Below, piece by piece: positions 17,554 through 26,874 of a DNA stretch of 64,000 bases (its first letter is position 1; each line of letters starts with the position of its first letter). Under the pieces are notes generated by a model. It searched no databases and was not told where the DNA came from. It worked only from the letters and a program-made list of their open reading frames with translations. The DNA lies in the NCBI RefSeq assembly GCF_029968035.1, contig NZ_JASCIQ010000004.1, positions 222,179 through 286,178 on the forward strand, given 5' to 3'. The position numbers were made by a program, and so were the translations under genes. This DNA comes from Streptomyces cavernicola (lineage in GTDB: Bacteria; Actinomycetota; Actinomycetes; Streptomycetales; Streptomycetaceae).

Positions 17554-19029
17554 ATGCCGATAGCGGTGGGTGAGTTGCTGGAGATGCCGCACCTGCGGCT
17601 GCAACTCCACTCGGGGGCCGGGGCGTTGGACCGGACCGTCGCGTGGACGCATACAACGGACCTGCCCGAGCCGTGGCGTTGGGTCGCGGGCGGCGAGCTC
17701 CTCATGACGAACGGCATGCCGATTCCGCGGAGCGCGTCCGGCCAGGAGGAGTTGGTCCGGCAGCTGGTCGAGCACGGTGCCGCGGCGCTGGCCATCGGCG
17801 AGCGGATGTACGCCCCGCCGCTGACCAGGCGGCTGGCGCGGACGAGCGAGGAACTGGGCTTCCCGGTGCTCTGGATCGCTTACCCCATGCCGTTCGTCGC
17901 GATCTCCCGCGCGGTCGCCGAGGCGACACTCCTGGAACAGTCCCAGCGCCTGATCCGCACCGAGCGGATCTACCAGGCGCTGCAACAGATCTCCTCGCAG
18001 ACCGCCGGTCTCAGGATGTTGACCGGTGCGCTCTCCCGCGAGCTCGGCTGCGAGGTCCGGGTGTGCGACCGGGCGACCGGCTGCGACTGGTACCCGGGCG
18101 TCGCACCGCTCTCCGCGCGGATCCGCACCGCCCTGACCGGGCGTCACGGAAAGCTGCGCGCCGGCGTCGTCGCAGCCCCGCTGGGCGGGGACCGTCGGGC
18201 GCTCCTGGTCGATGTACCGACGCACCCGGACGCGGTGCTCGTCGCCCTTCCCGAGCCCACCGAACAACCGGACGCGCTGCTGCTCCAGCACGCCGCGACC
18301 GTGTGTGCCCTGGCGCTCTCCCAGGCCCGCTTGACCATCGAGCACGACCGCAGGACCGGTGCGGAGCTGCTGCTCCAGATCCTCGATGCCCAGCTGGCCC
18401 CGGCCGTGGCCGAGCGGCAGCTGACAGGGCTCGGCCTCGCACTCGATGAGGTGGTGTGCGTGGTGGCACGGAACGACGAACCGGACCTGCTCAGAAACAT
18501 GCACCTGAACCTGTGGCGGGCGGCCGTCGAGCACACCACGGTGCACCGCGGCGGGGGCACCTCGCTCACGCTGCTGCCCGAGGCTGCCGTGCCGGTGCTG
18601 GTCCAGGCGCTCGGGCCAGGCGGCCGGGCGGGTGTCAGCGATCCGGCAGTCCGTGCCGACCGCATCAACGACGCTGTACGAGAGGCGACTTGGGCGCTCG
18701 ACACTGCCGAGGACGAGGGCGTGCCACTGCTGCGTTACGCCGATGCCGATCCGCTCCTCGGCCCGCGCAACCCCGTCGAGGCACGCGCCCTCGCCGATCG
18801 CGTACTCGGTCGTGTGCTCGCACTGCCGTCCGCGCAGGCCGACGAACTGCTGACGACCCTGCGGACGTTCCTCGCAGAGGGCAGGTCCTGGCAGCGCACG
18901 GCCGAGGCCCTGCACGTGCACCGGCAGACCGTGCGCTACCGCATTCGGCGCATCGAGGGCCTGACCGGGAAGCGGATCTCCGACACCGGTGATCTGGCCG
19001 CGCTCTGGCTCGCGGTGAAGGCCGTCTGA
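17554..19029 (+). CDS. PucR-family transcriptional regulator
   Basis: 491 residues. The N-terminal part (from MPIAVGELLEMPHLRLQLHS) is the PucR/purine-catabolism sensory domain, and the C-terminus ends in the PucR helix-turn-helix (RTAEALHVHRQTVRYRIRRI near residues 450-470). PucR proteins regulate purine and amine/nitrogen catabolism genes. ATG at 17554 is chosen because the family's N-terminus begins there; an upstream extension to 17338 overlaps the divergent MFS gene. It probably controls the MFS-ureohydrolase pair. Confidence 0.88.
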   Translation: MPIAVGELLEMPHLRLQLHSGAGALDRTVAWTHTTDLPEPWRWVAGGELLMTNGMPIPRSASGQEELVRQLVEHGAAALAIGERMYAPPLTRRLARTSEELGFPVLWIAYPMPFVAISRAVAEATLLEQSQRLIRTERIYQALQQISSQTAGLRMLTGALSRELGCEVRVCDRATGCDWYPGVAPLSARIRTALTGRHGKLRAGVVAAPLGGDRRALLVDVPTHPDAVLVALPEPTEQPDALLLQHAATVCALALSQARLTIEHDRRTGAELLLQILDAQLAPAVAERQLTGLGLALDEVVCVVARNDEPDLLRNMHLNLWRAAVEHTTVHRGGGTSLTLLPEAAVPVLVQALGPGGRAGVSDPAVRADRINDAVREATWALDTAEDEGVPLLRYADADPLLGPRNPVEARALADRVLGRVLALPSAQADELLTTLRTFLAEGRSWQRTAEALHVHRQTVRYRIRRIEGLTGKRISDTGDLAALWLAVKAV

Positions 19030-19062
19030 AGGCTCGCCTTCCGGCGACCGCGGGGGTAGTGC

Positions 19063-19080
19063 GCCCCACGGCCGTGGGGC
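19063..19080. terminator. Bidirectional terminator palindrome
   Basis: GCCCCACGGCCGTGGGGC, an 18-bp perfect palindrome immediately before the stop codon of the convergent MFS gene and 34 bp past the PucR gene. Confidence 0.75.
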
Positions 19081-20457
19081 TCAGAGTCCGTTCCCTGCGC
19101 CGTCCGCGCTGCGGCGACGTTCGCTCCAGTGGTTCGTCAGGCCGGCCAGGATCAGCGCCGCGGCGGTGGCGGCGGACAGCAAGAACCCGGCTGTCGAGCC
19201 ATGGGCCTGGCTGATGCTTCCGCCGAGGGCGGTCCACAGCGCCTGGCCGACGACGAGGGCGCAGGCGAGCGTCGTCATGAGGGTGGCTGTCCTGCCCTGC
19301 GGGGTACGACGGCCGGCGATGACGAACAACGTCACAATCACGCCGCCGACCCCGCATCCCGCACAGGCCAGGGCCACCGTGACCGTCACGACCGAGGTTG
19401 CGGCGACGAGCGCGCCCGAGGCAGCGAGGACGATCGCAGCGCACAGCAGCCAGCGGGTCCGCAGGGACAACCTCTCCGGGACGAAGACGATCAGGATCGC
19501 GGTGGCGACCGAGCCGATGCTCATCCCTCCGTAGACGATCCCTGTCGACAGCTCCATGCCGCGATCCCGCATGAACAGGGTGAGCGCCGTCAAGGTCGAC
19601 CCGAAGAACGCCCCGACCAGAAACATGCCCAGCGGGAGGATCATGATCCGAGGACGGAGGAGGCTCCGCGCGGCTGCCGGGACCGGTCCTGCTGCCGCCT
19701 CATGGTGCTGTGGCAGAGCCGCCGTCCGGTGAAAGGCGAACGCCACCACGAACACGGCGGCGATCAGGCCCGCGGCGAGCAGCGGGGCCCCGGCGCCGAA
19801 AGCCGTGGCCAGCAGGCCGATCACCACGGGGCCCAGCACGAACGCCGATTCGTCCGCCACGGACTCGTAACTCATGACAAGTGACAGGAGCGGGTCGCGC
19901 CGGCCGTCGGCGGGAGTTCGGGCGGTCACGTGAGTGATCAGGCGTGTCCGCGACAGCGGCGCGACCTGCGGGGCGCTCGCACCGACGAGGAATCCGACGG
20001 CGGCCACCCAGATGATCGACACCGCCGAGTACGTCATCAGTACGAAGCCGACCAGAGCGGCGACATTGACGCCGGAACCGATCAGCAGGACCCGGCGCTG
20101 ACCGTACCGGTCGGCGAAGGAGCCGGTCATCGGGCCGAAGACCGCCGTGCCGATGCCCGTCATCGCTGACACCGCACCGCTCTGGGCGAGTGAACCCCGC
20201 ACGTCCGAGACCAGCGTGAGTGTCCCGACCACGGTCATGGCGAACGGCAGCCGGCTGACGAACGCGAGGGGGAAGAATCCGTATCCGACGAGATCCAGCA
20301 GGGCGCGGCCCCTGGACCGGGATCCCCCGCTCGGGACGGGACTCGGGGTGGGCGACGGGGCTCCGGTCGTGCTGCGGCCGTCGCGCGCGGCGGACTCCGG
20401 CCAGGAAGTGCTCAAGGTCGACTCGCTATCGGATCGTCGGGCGTCGGGAGGGCGCAC
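19081..20457 (-). CDS. MFS transporter
   Basis: Membrane carrier of about 458 residues with 12 helices; TGSFADRYGQRRVLL is the MFS loop 2-3 motif. The N-terminus (Ser/Pro/Arg-rich, about 60 residues) is poorly defined: GTG at 20457 with GGAG 10 nt upstream is my choice, TTG codons at 20559 and near 20410 are alternatives. It resembles drug/efflux-type MFS proteins and has no obvious partner; the next gene on the same strand is the FCD regulator, 185 bp upstream. Confidence 0.75.
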   Translation of the reverse strand: MRPPDARRSDSESTLSTSWPESAARDGRSTTGAPSPTPSPVPSGGSRSRGRALLDLVGYGFFPLAFVSRLPFAMTVVGTLTLVSDVRGSLAQSGAVSAMTGIGTAVFGPMTGSFADRYGQRRVLLIGSGVNVAALVGFVLMTYSAVSIIWVAAVGFLVGASAPQVAPLSRTRLITHVTARTPADGRRDPLLSLVMSYESVADESAFVLGPVVIGLLATAFGAGAPLLAAGLIAAVFVVAFAFHRTAALPQHHEAAAGPVPAAARSLLRPRIMILPLGMFLVGAFFGSTLTALTLFMRDRGMELSTGIVYGGMSIGSVATAILIVFVPERLSLRTRWLLCAAIVLAASGALVAATSVVTVTVALACAGCGVGGVIVTLFVIAGRRTPQGRTATLMTTLACALVVGQALWTALGGSISQAHGSTAGFLLSAATAAALILAGLTNHWSERRRSADGAGNGL

Positions 20458-20572
20458 GCTGACGTGCTCCGACCGCACCACCGGCAGCCCGGCACCGCAC
20501 GACTGTGCGGCGGCCCCGTACGACGCTATGAGCAGCGCCGATTCGGCATCAACAAGCAAAAGGCGAGCGGCT

Positions 20573-20589
20573 CATAGCCTGTGCCTATG
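20573..20589. promoter_or_regulatory. Inverted repeat upstream of the MFS gene
   Basis: CATAG-N7-CTATG between the FCD regulator and the MFS gene; short arms, weak candidate operator. Confidence 0.25.
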
Positions 20590-20642
20590 TCCCTGCCTTC
20601 ACCCCTCCGTGGGGTGGGCGAGCCCGCTGGGGAGCGGCCCGG

Positions 20643-21452
20643 TCACGGGAGGCGCAGGAGGCGTTCCAGCAGCTCGGCGTCGTAGCGGGCGACGAAGGCG
20701 TCGACCTCTTCGAGGAGCCGGTCGAGGTGGGCCCGCATGAGGTCGGCGGCTCGCTCTGCATCGCGCCCGGCCATGGCCTCGATGATCGAGTCGTGTTCGG
20801 CCACGCTCACGGCGCTGTGGTGGTGCGCTTCCAGGATGACGTCCAGCGCAGCCTCGACGTGGTCATGGCTGTCGTCGAGCACGATGGCGATCATCGCCTG
20901 CACCAGAGGGTTCTGCGCCGGAGCCGCCAGCAGGCGGTGGAACGTGAGCGCGATGTCCCTGGGGGGCCGTTCCTTGGCCCTGGCCCGCTCGTGATGCTCG
21001 GCCACCACCTTGCGCAGAGCAGTGAGTTGGGCGTCGGAGATGTGCGCGGTGGCGTCCCGTACGGCCTCGGGTTCGATGGCCCGCCGGGCCTTGAGCAGAT
21101 TGAGTACGTCCTGGGCGGTGTGCACCTCGGACGCCGACACCAGGCTCGCGCTCCTCGAGGTACGCCGCAGGCGCTCGACAGCTCGGCTTCCCGCGGGGGT
21201 GAGGACCCGCCCCTTGCCCCCCACCTGCAGCGTCAGGCCCTCCGCATCGAGCTGGCGCAGTCGCCGCGCCACGGTGGATTCCGACAGGCGCTGTCCCTGG
21301 CCGACCAGTGCGGCACTGATCTGCCGGGCGCCCACGGGGATACCGGCCTCGTCGATGGCGATGAGCAGTGCGTCGCCGACGGCGTCGGCCGGCCGGCCCG
21401 GCACCGCGCGTACGTCACCTGCGTCACGTACTGCACGTACTGCTTCGTTCAC
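20643..21452 (-). CDS. FCD-domain transcriptional regulator with RNase R-type winged helix
   Basis: 269 residues. The N-terminal domain (about residues 20-95; ISAALVGQGQRLSESTVARR, then GKGRVLTPAG) resembles the winged helix found in NrpR and RNase R rather than a normal GntR domain, while the C-terminal half is an all-helical FCD ligand-binding domain (DIALTFHRLLAAPAQNPLVQ, AEHDSIIEAMAGRDAERAAD). GTG at 21452 has GAGGAG 5 nt upstream. It is divergent from an MFS-ureohydrolase operon and likely represses it through the 22-bp inverted repeat at 21557. Confidence 0.83.
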   Translation of the reverse strand: MNEAVRAVRDAGDVRAVPGRPADAVGDALLIAIDEAGIPVGARQISAALVGQGQRLSESTVARRLRQLDAEGLTLQVGGKGRVLTPAGSRAVERLRRTSRSASLVSASEVHTAQDVLNLLKARRAIEPEAVRDATAHISDAQLTALRKVVAEHHERARAKERPPRDIALTFHRLLAAPAQNPLVQAMIAIVLDDSHDHVEAALDVILEAHHHSAVSVAEHDSIIEAMAGRDAERAADLMRAHLDRLLEEVDAFVARYDAELLERLLRLP

Positions 21453-21556
21453 AGCGCTCCTCGCGGGGCGGCGGTGTTCGGCGAACCGCCGCCAAGTTCT
21501 CCAGGGTCCTGGATGAAGTCTGCCATGCATGAGGGTCCACCATCACAAACGACCTA

Positions 21557-21578
21557 GGTCCGTCACTATTGACGGACC
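21557..21578. promoter_or_regulatory. Operator: GGTCCGTCA-N4-TGACGGACC
   Basis: Perfect 9-bp arms with a 4-bp spacer, midway in the 256-bp gap between the FCD regulator and the MFS gene. This is the best candidate for the FCD regulator's binding site. Confidence 0.65.
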
Positions 21579-21708
21579 CCTGTCGTCGGCGGCACACTCC
21601 TCGCAATCGATGAGCCGCCGGCTCTGCGCGGAGACGCAACCGGGTGATCGTCCGGCGTCGGCACGGCACACGTGGCGGCTCGGGCTCAGGTCTCCAGGAG
21701 GAGATGCG

Positions 21709-23052
21709 ATGACCGCTTCCGCCGGGGCTGCCGCCCCACCGAAGGAGCGCCGCTCCCGCGTCAGATGGGTCATGATCTGGCTGGCCTTCGCCGGCCTGAC
21801 CATCGCCTATGTGGACCGGGCCAACCTTTCGGTCGCGCTTCCGTACATGACCGAAGAACTCCATATCGACCCCGCGCTCTCGGGCCTGTTGCTCGGCGCG
21901 TTCTTCTGGACGTACTCGCTGTTCCAGATACCCATGGGCTGGCTCGTCGACCGCTTCGGCAGCCGGGTCCTGTACGCGGCAGCCGTCGCCTGGTGGTCGC
22001 TGATCACCGTCGCCATGGCGGCCGTACGCGGGGCCGGTTCGCTGATCGGCGCCCGGCTGCTGCTCGGAGTCGGCGAAGCGGCCGCGTTCCCGGCGTGCAC
22101 GAAGGTCGTGGAGCGGTGGTTCCCCCGTCAGGAGCGGGGCACGGCGTCGGGCATCTACGACAGCGGGGCGCGCGGCGGCACCCTCCTGGCCACCCCCTTG
22201 GTGACCGCGCTGATCGCGGCGGTCGGGTGGCGTGGCTCGTTCATCATCACCGGTGCGCTCGGCCTGATCTGGGTGGTGTTCTGGCTGAAGATGTACCGCG
22301 ATCCGCGCCAGCATCCGAAGGTCAACGAGGCGGAGCTCGCCTACATCGAGGCAGGCCAGAAACAGGACGCTGACGCACCGGACGACGCACCACAGCTGCG
22401 CTGGCGCGACCTGTTGCGGTACCGGACGGTCTGGGGGATGGCGCTGGGCTTCTCCTGCCAGTCCTTCGTCATCTACTTCTTCATCACCTGGTTCCCGTCG
22501 TACCTCGTCGAGGCACGCGGCTTCTCCCTGCTCACGCTGGGTGTGTTCGGCATGATCCCCGCGATCGTCGCCTTCCTCGGCAACTTCGCGGGCGGCTGGG
22601 CCTCGGACGCACTCGTCCGGCGCGGCCACACCCTGACGTTCGCCCGCAAGTCCTGCATCATCGCCGGGATGCTGGTGTCCTCGCTCATCGGCCTGGCCGC
22701 CGTGGTCGACAGCAGCATGGTGGCCCTGGCGTTGCTGTCACTGTCCTTCGGCGGGGTCACCTTCGCCACGTCGAGCATCGTGACGCTGCCCGCCGACATC
22801 GCGCCGCTCTCCACACGGTCGTGGGCGTCCACCATCCAGGGCGTCCAGAACTCCGTGTCCAATCTCGCGGGCGTCGCCAGCCCGTTCGTCATCGGCCTGA
22901 TCTACAGCAGCACCGGCTCCTTCGTCGGCGGGCTGCTCGCCGCTGCCGGCGTAGCCATCGTCGGCTGCCTCATCTACCTCTTCATGGTCGGAGAGATCGA
23001 GCCACTCGACATCAAGGCCCAGCCGGACACGGCCGCAGCGTCTGTCCACTGA
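21709..23052 (+). CDS. MFS transporter, ACS (anion:cation symporter) type
   Basis: 447-residue carrier with 12 helices. AYVDRANLSVALPYM at the end of helix 1 and GWLVDRFGSRVLY in loop 2-3 are hallmarks of the ACS family that carries organic acids and similar solutes. CCAGGAGGAG precedes the ATG at 21709. It lies 51 bp before a ureohydrolase and probably imports that enzyme's substrate. Confidence 0.88.
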   Translation: MTASAGAAAPPKERRSRVRWVMIWLAFAGLTIAYVDRANLSVALPYMTEELHIDPALSGLLLGAFFWTYSLFQIPMGWLVDRFGSRVLYAAAVAWWSLITVAMAAVRGAGSLIGARLLLGVGEAAAFPACTKVVERWFPRQERGTASGIYDSGARGGTLLATPLVTALIAAVGWRGSFIITGALGLIWVVFWLKMYRDPRQHPKVNEAELAYIEAGQKQDADAPDDAPQLRWRDLLRYRTVWGMALGFSCQSFVIYFFITWFPSYLVEARGFSLLTLGVFGMIPAIVAFLGNFAGGWASDALVRRGHTLTFARKSCIIAGMLVSSLIGLAAVVDSSMVALALLSLSFGGVTFATSSIVTLPADIAPLSTRSWASTIQGVQNSVSNLAGVASPFVIGLIYSSTGSFVGGLLAAAGVAIVGCLIYLFMVGEIEPLDIKAQPDTAAASVH

Positions 23053-23103
23053 AACCACTCACTCGCTCACACCCACCGCTGACAAGCGCAACGGAGAAAC
23101 ACC

Positions 23104-24111
23104 GTGTCCGAAGCCAAGCTCAACCTTCCTTTCACCGGCATCCCGTCCTTCATGCGGGCGCCGATCGTCGGTGACCTCGACGAACTCGACGCCGACATCG
23201 CCATCCTGGGAGTGCCCAGCGATGAGGGCTCGCCCTGGTACCCCGGCGCCCGCATGGCACCGCGCCAGGTCCGGGAGATGTCCGTCCGGTACGCGGAGTA
23301 CGGTCCCACGCAGCGGCACGGTGGCTACTACGACCTCGACGAGGACCGCCGTTACCTGGTGCACGAGACCAAGAACAACCGCATCGCCGACTGCGGCGAC
23401 GTCGACATCGTCTACACCAACCCCGAGCAGACCATGGACAACGTCACCCGCTCGATCCGCAAGATCCTCGACGCGGGCGCGTTGCCGGTCGTCTACGGCG
23501 GCGACCACGCCATCTCCTACGGCGTCGTCCGCGCCTACCAACAGCCCGTCATCCTGCTGCACTTCGACGCGCACCTCGACTTCCGGCCGTTCGTGCACGG
23601 TGCCCAGTACGGCAACGGCAGTCCGGTGCGCAAGATGTCCTCCCTGAACCAGGTCGGCCAGATGGTGCAGGTCGGTATGCGCAGCATGCGGATGAGCCAG
23701 GACGACCTCGCCGACGCCCGACGTCACGGCAATGACGTCATCACCATGAAGCAGTACCGCCGGCACGGGCTTGAGCGCCTGCTCGACAAGATCCCTGCGG
23801 GAGCCGCCGTCTACGTCAGCATGGACATCGACGTCCTCGACATGCCGCTCGTCCCGGGATGCGCGTCGGCGGAGCCCGACGGGTTCGGCTACGAAGAGAT
23901 GAAGCAGACACTCTTCGGCATCGCTCGGCACGCCGATGTCGTCGGCTTCGACATCGTCGAGATCAACCCGATGATCGATGTCCGGTCCAACAACACCTCA
24001 CTGCTCGGGGCCCAGTTGGGCGTGGAGTTCATGGCCCGGGTGGCTGACAGTGAGCCGTATCTGCGCAGGAACGGCCGGCTCCCGGCTGCCGACCCGGCGC
24101 ACGCGGCCTAG
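23104..24111 (+). CDS. Divergent ureohydrolase (agmatinase family)
   Basis: 335 residues, arginase/agmatinase superfamily. The six metal ligands are intact: YGGDHAISYG (His135), HFDAHLDF (Asp155, His157, Asp159) and SMDIDVLD. Two features set it apart from the ureohydrolase at 15012: the segment that carries the conserved His (THGT) reads YGNGSPVR with Asn171 at the same position, and the substrate loop reads MPLVPGCASAEPDG instead of PAFAPGTGTPEPGG. It is likely active on a different guanidino or amidino compound. GTG at 23104 follows GGAGAAA; it is co-directional with the MFS gene 51 bp upstream. Confidence 0.85.
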   Translation: MSEAKLNLPFTGIPSFMRAPIVGDLDELDADIAILGVPSDEGSPWYPGARMAPRQVREMSVRYAEYGPTQRHGGYYDLDEDRRYLVHETKNNRIADCGDVDIVYTNPEQTMDNVTRSIRKILDAGALPVVYGGDHAISYGVVRAYQQPVILLHFDAHLDFRPFVHGAQYGNGSPVRKMSSLNQVGQMVQVGMRSMRMSQDDLADARRHGNDVITMKQYRRHGLERLLDKIPAGAAVYVSMDIDVLDMPLVPGCASAEPDGFGYEEMKQTLFGIARHADVVGFDIVEINPMIDVRSNNTSLLGAQLGVEFMARVADSEPYLRRNGRLPAADPAHAA

Positions 24112-24127
24112 GCCCTGTCGTCAATCT

Positions 24128-24159
24128 CCCGCCTGCCCCGCAGCTGCGGGACGGGCGGG
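24128..24159. terminator. Bidirectional terminator
   Basis: Nested hairpin: inner perfect palindrome CCCGCAGCTGCGGG (24137-24150) flanked by CCCGCC/GGCGGG arms, between two convergent genes. Confidence 0.8.
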
Positions 24160-24189
24160 TGGGCGTACGCCCTGCGGTGCGAGCCGTGT

Positions 24190-25491
24190 TCACCGCAGGG
24201 TGCGGCCTCTGGTTTCGGGGAGGGTGGCGACCACCGCGGACGTGATCAGGAGCAGGACGACGACGTACCCGGTGAAGTAGGCGTCACCGAGTTCGGCGCC
24301 CATCCAGGTCTGCAGGTACGGTGCGGTCCCGCCGAAGGCGGCGACGCAGAAGGCGTAGGGGACGGCGACGCCGACGGTGCGGATGTGGGTGGGGAAGAGT
24401 TCCGCGTAGACCGCGGGGACGATCGAAGCGCCGGCCGCAACGAAGATCATCGCCACAGTCATGGCTGCGCCGAGCTGCCAGGCGTGCGGGCCGATGAAGG
24501 CGTTGAGGGGGAAGATCACCGCTGCCATGCCGATGCTGCCGATGAGCAGCACGGGTTTGCGGCCGATGCGGTCCGACAGCGCGCCCCACAGCGGCAGGGC
24601 GACGAGGAAGACGGCGTTGGCGGCGAGCCCGGCCCACAGGGCGCCGGCCGGGTCGAGGTGGCGGCTGCTGATGGCGTACTGCGGTGCGTAGACCGCCCAG
24701 GCGTAGTACGCGACGGTGAGACCGACCGTCATGCCGATGACCTGGAGGGCTTGTCTGCGGTGGGCCACGATGGCCGGCCACATCCTCGGCCGGTCGGCTC
24801 CCGTGTCGTCGGCGGTCTCCTCGAAGGCCTCCGTCTCGGGCATCCGCCGCCGCATGACGAGGGCGTAGAGACCGAAGAGACCGCCGAGGAGGAAGGGCAC
24901 ACGCCAGCCCCAGGCGTCCATCTGCCCGGGGGCGAGCAGCGAGGTCATGACGGCGCCGAGCGCGGTGCCCGCCATGATGCCGATGGTGCCGGAGACGTAG
25001 ATGAGACTGGCCCACAGTCCGCGCCGCTCGGTCGGCGCCGTCTCCGAGATGTAGGTCTGCGCCGCGGGGAGTTCACCGCCGTGCGCGAGGCCCTGGACGA
25101 GCCGGGCGACCAGCAGGATGAGCGAGGCCGCCGCGCCCGCGACGCCGTATGTGGGCGAGATGCCGATCAGGATGCTGCCCGCCGCGGCGCCGCCGACCGA
25201 GAGGGTCATGGCGTAGCGCCGGCCCTTGCGGTCCGCGATCCAGCCGAAGAGGAAGCCGCCCAGCGGCCGCGCGGCGAATCCGACCGCGAAGACCGCGAGG
25301 GTGGCCAGGATCGCCGACAAGCCGTCCGACTTGCTGAAGAACTGGGCGGCGAGAAACGGGGAGAAGATCGCGTAGATGTTCCAGTCGAACCACTCAAGGG
25401 CGTTGCCGACGCCGGTGCCGACGACCGTCTTCAGGCGGCTCTGCCGGGCCACCGGCCGCTGTGCGGTCACGGTGTCCTTGATATCAGCCAT
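24190..25491 (-). CDS. MFS transporter, metabolite:H+ symporter (MHS) type
   Basis: 433 residues, 12 helices. GVGNALEWFDWNIYAIFSPF in helix 1 and GWIADRKGRRYAM in loop 2-3 match the MHS family (alpha-ketoglutarate, proline/betaine, shikimate carriers). The gene overlaps the upstream M20 amidohydrolase gene by 8 bp, so both are one operon; the carrier probably brings in the amidohydrolase substrate. Confidence 0.88.
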   Translation of the reverse strand: MADIKDTVTAQRPVARQSRLKTVVGTGVGNALEWFDWNIYAIFSPFLAAQFFSKSDGLSAILATLAVFAVGFAARPLGGFLFGWIADRKGRRYAMTLSVGGAAAGSILIGISPTYGVAGAAASLILLVARLVQGLAHGGELPAAQTYISETAPTERRGLWASLIYVSGTIGIMAGTALGAVMTSLLAPGQMDAWGWRVPFLLGGLFGLYALVMRRRMPETEAFEETADDTGADRPRMWPAIVAHRRQALQVIGMTVGLTVAYYAWAVYAPQYAISSRHLDPAGALWAGLAANAVFLVALPLWGALSDRIGRKPVLLIGSIGMAAVIFPLNAFIGPHAWQLGAAMTVAMIFVAAGASIVPAVYAELFPTHIRTVGVAVPYAFCVAAFGGTAPYLQTWMGAELGDAYFTGYVVVLLLITSAVVATLPETRGRTLR

Positions 25492-26746
25492 GAGCGTCTC
25501 CGGTCCGCGTCGAGGTGCTGGCCGGAACTGCCGAGCCGGTGCCGTTCATCAGGCGCTGCACGGCGAGTTCCGCGTAGAGGGCGGCGCCGTCGGCGAGCAC
25601 GGCGTCGTCGTACCGGGCGTACGGGGAGTGGTTGAAGGGGGCGCGGGCCGGGTCGAGACCGGTCGGGACCGCCCCGAGGCCGACGAAGCTGCCGGGCACC
25701 GCCCCGAGCACGCGCGAGAAGTCCTCCGAGCCGCCGAGGGGATGTTCCATGGAGCGGTACCGGTCGGCGCCGAAGAGTTCGCCGACGGTCCGTTGGACGT
25801 GCGCGGTCTCGTCGGCGTCGGTGACGGTCAGCGGGTACTCCGCCACGTAGTCGACGTCGACCCCGACACCGTACGCCGCGGCGATCCCGCGCAGCAGACG
25901 CGGGGCGGCCTCCATCATGCGCTCGCGGGCGGCTGCGGAGAACGTGCGGACCGTGGCTTCGAAGGTCGCGGTCTCGGGGATGACGTTGCGCCGGGTGCCG
26001 GCGTGCAGGGAGCCGACTGTCACCACGACCGGGTCGAAGATGTCGAACTCCCGGGTCACCATCGCCTGCAACTGGGTCACCATCGCGCTGACCGCGGTCA
26101 CCGGGTCCTTGGCCAGGTGCGGCGTGGAGCCGTGTCCGCCCGCCCCGACGACCGTCACGTACAGGGCGTCCGAGGCGGACATGACCGTCCCCGGCCGGGA
26201 GACGAACTGCCCCTGCGGGACCAGCCCGGAGAAGACGTGCAGGGCGTACGCCGCATCGACCGGCCGGCCCGCGGCCTGCAGGACCCCCTCGTCGAGCATG
26301 ACGCCCGCGCCGTCCCATCCCTCCTCTCCGGGCTGGAACATCAGCACGACGTCTCCGTGCAGCTTGTCCCGGTGCTGGACGAGCAGACGGGCGGCGCCGA
26401 CGAGCATGGAGGTGTGCAGGTCGTGGCCGCAGGCGTGCATGGCGCCCTCGACCTTGGAGGCGTAGGGCAGGCCGTCGGCCTCCTGTACGGGCAGCGCGTC
26501 CATGTCGCCGCGGAGCAGGACGACCGGAGCGTCGGGTGCGCTGCCGCTCGCGGTGCCGCGCAGGACCGCGGTGACCGAGGTCGTGCCGGTGCCGGTGCTG
26601 ATCTCCAGCGGCAGCCCCTGAAGGGCGGTCAGCACTTTCTCCTGGGTGCGAGGCAGGTCCAGGCCGATCTCCGGCTCGGCGTGCAGAGCGTGGCGCAGCG
26701 CGGCGAGTTCGCCGGCCATCGCGTGCGCGTCTTCCAGCACAGTCAT
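25484..26746 (-). CDS. M20 amidohydrolase (hippurate hydrolase/N-acyl amino acid type)
   Basis: Zinc or manganese dependent amidohydrolase of 420 residues, M20D subfamily, cleaving N-acyl amino acids or related amides. Motifs: LRHALHAEPEIG at the N-terminus, AMHACGHDLHTSMLVGAA, FQPGEEGWDGA and a C-terminal metal His in MEHPLGGSEDFSR. The ATG at 26746 has GGAGGTG 9 nt upstream; the frame extends to 26779 without support. First gene of an operon with an MHS carrier; a tandem-Lrp regulator is divergent. Confidence 0.88.
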   Translation of the reverse strand: MTVLEDAHAMAGELAALRHALHAEPEIGLDLPRTQEKVLTALQGLPLEISTGTGTTSVTAVLRGTASGSAPDAPVVLLRGDMDALPVQEADGLPYASKVEGAMHACGHDLHTSMLVGAARLLVQHRDKLHGDVVLMFQPGEEGWDGAGVMLDEGVLQAAGRPVDAAYALHVFSGLVPQGQFVSRPGTVMSASDALYVTVVGAGGHGSTPHLAKDPVTAVSAMVTQLQAMVTREFDIFDPVVVTVGSLHAGTRRNVIPETATFEATVRTFSAAARERMMEAAPRLLRGIAAAYGVGVDVDYVAEYPLTVTDADETAHVQRTVGELFGADRYRSMEHPLGGSEDFSRVLGAVPGSFVGLGAVPTGLDPARAPFNHSPYARYDDAVLADGAALYAELAVQRLMNGTGSAVPASTSTRTGDAHG

Positions 26747-26874
26747 CTCGCAGACACCTCCGGTTGTGATGTGAGTCATGCCGTTGATGAGTGGTTGACA
26801 GTGTGGGAGCGTGATTACATCTACGGCCCAGATCGATTGATTCGCTCAAGAAGTCCACTGAGAACCGAGGATCC

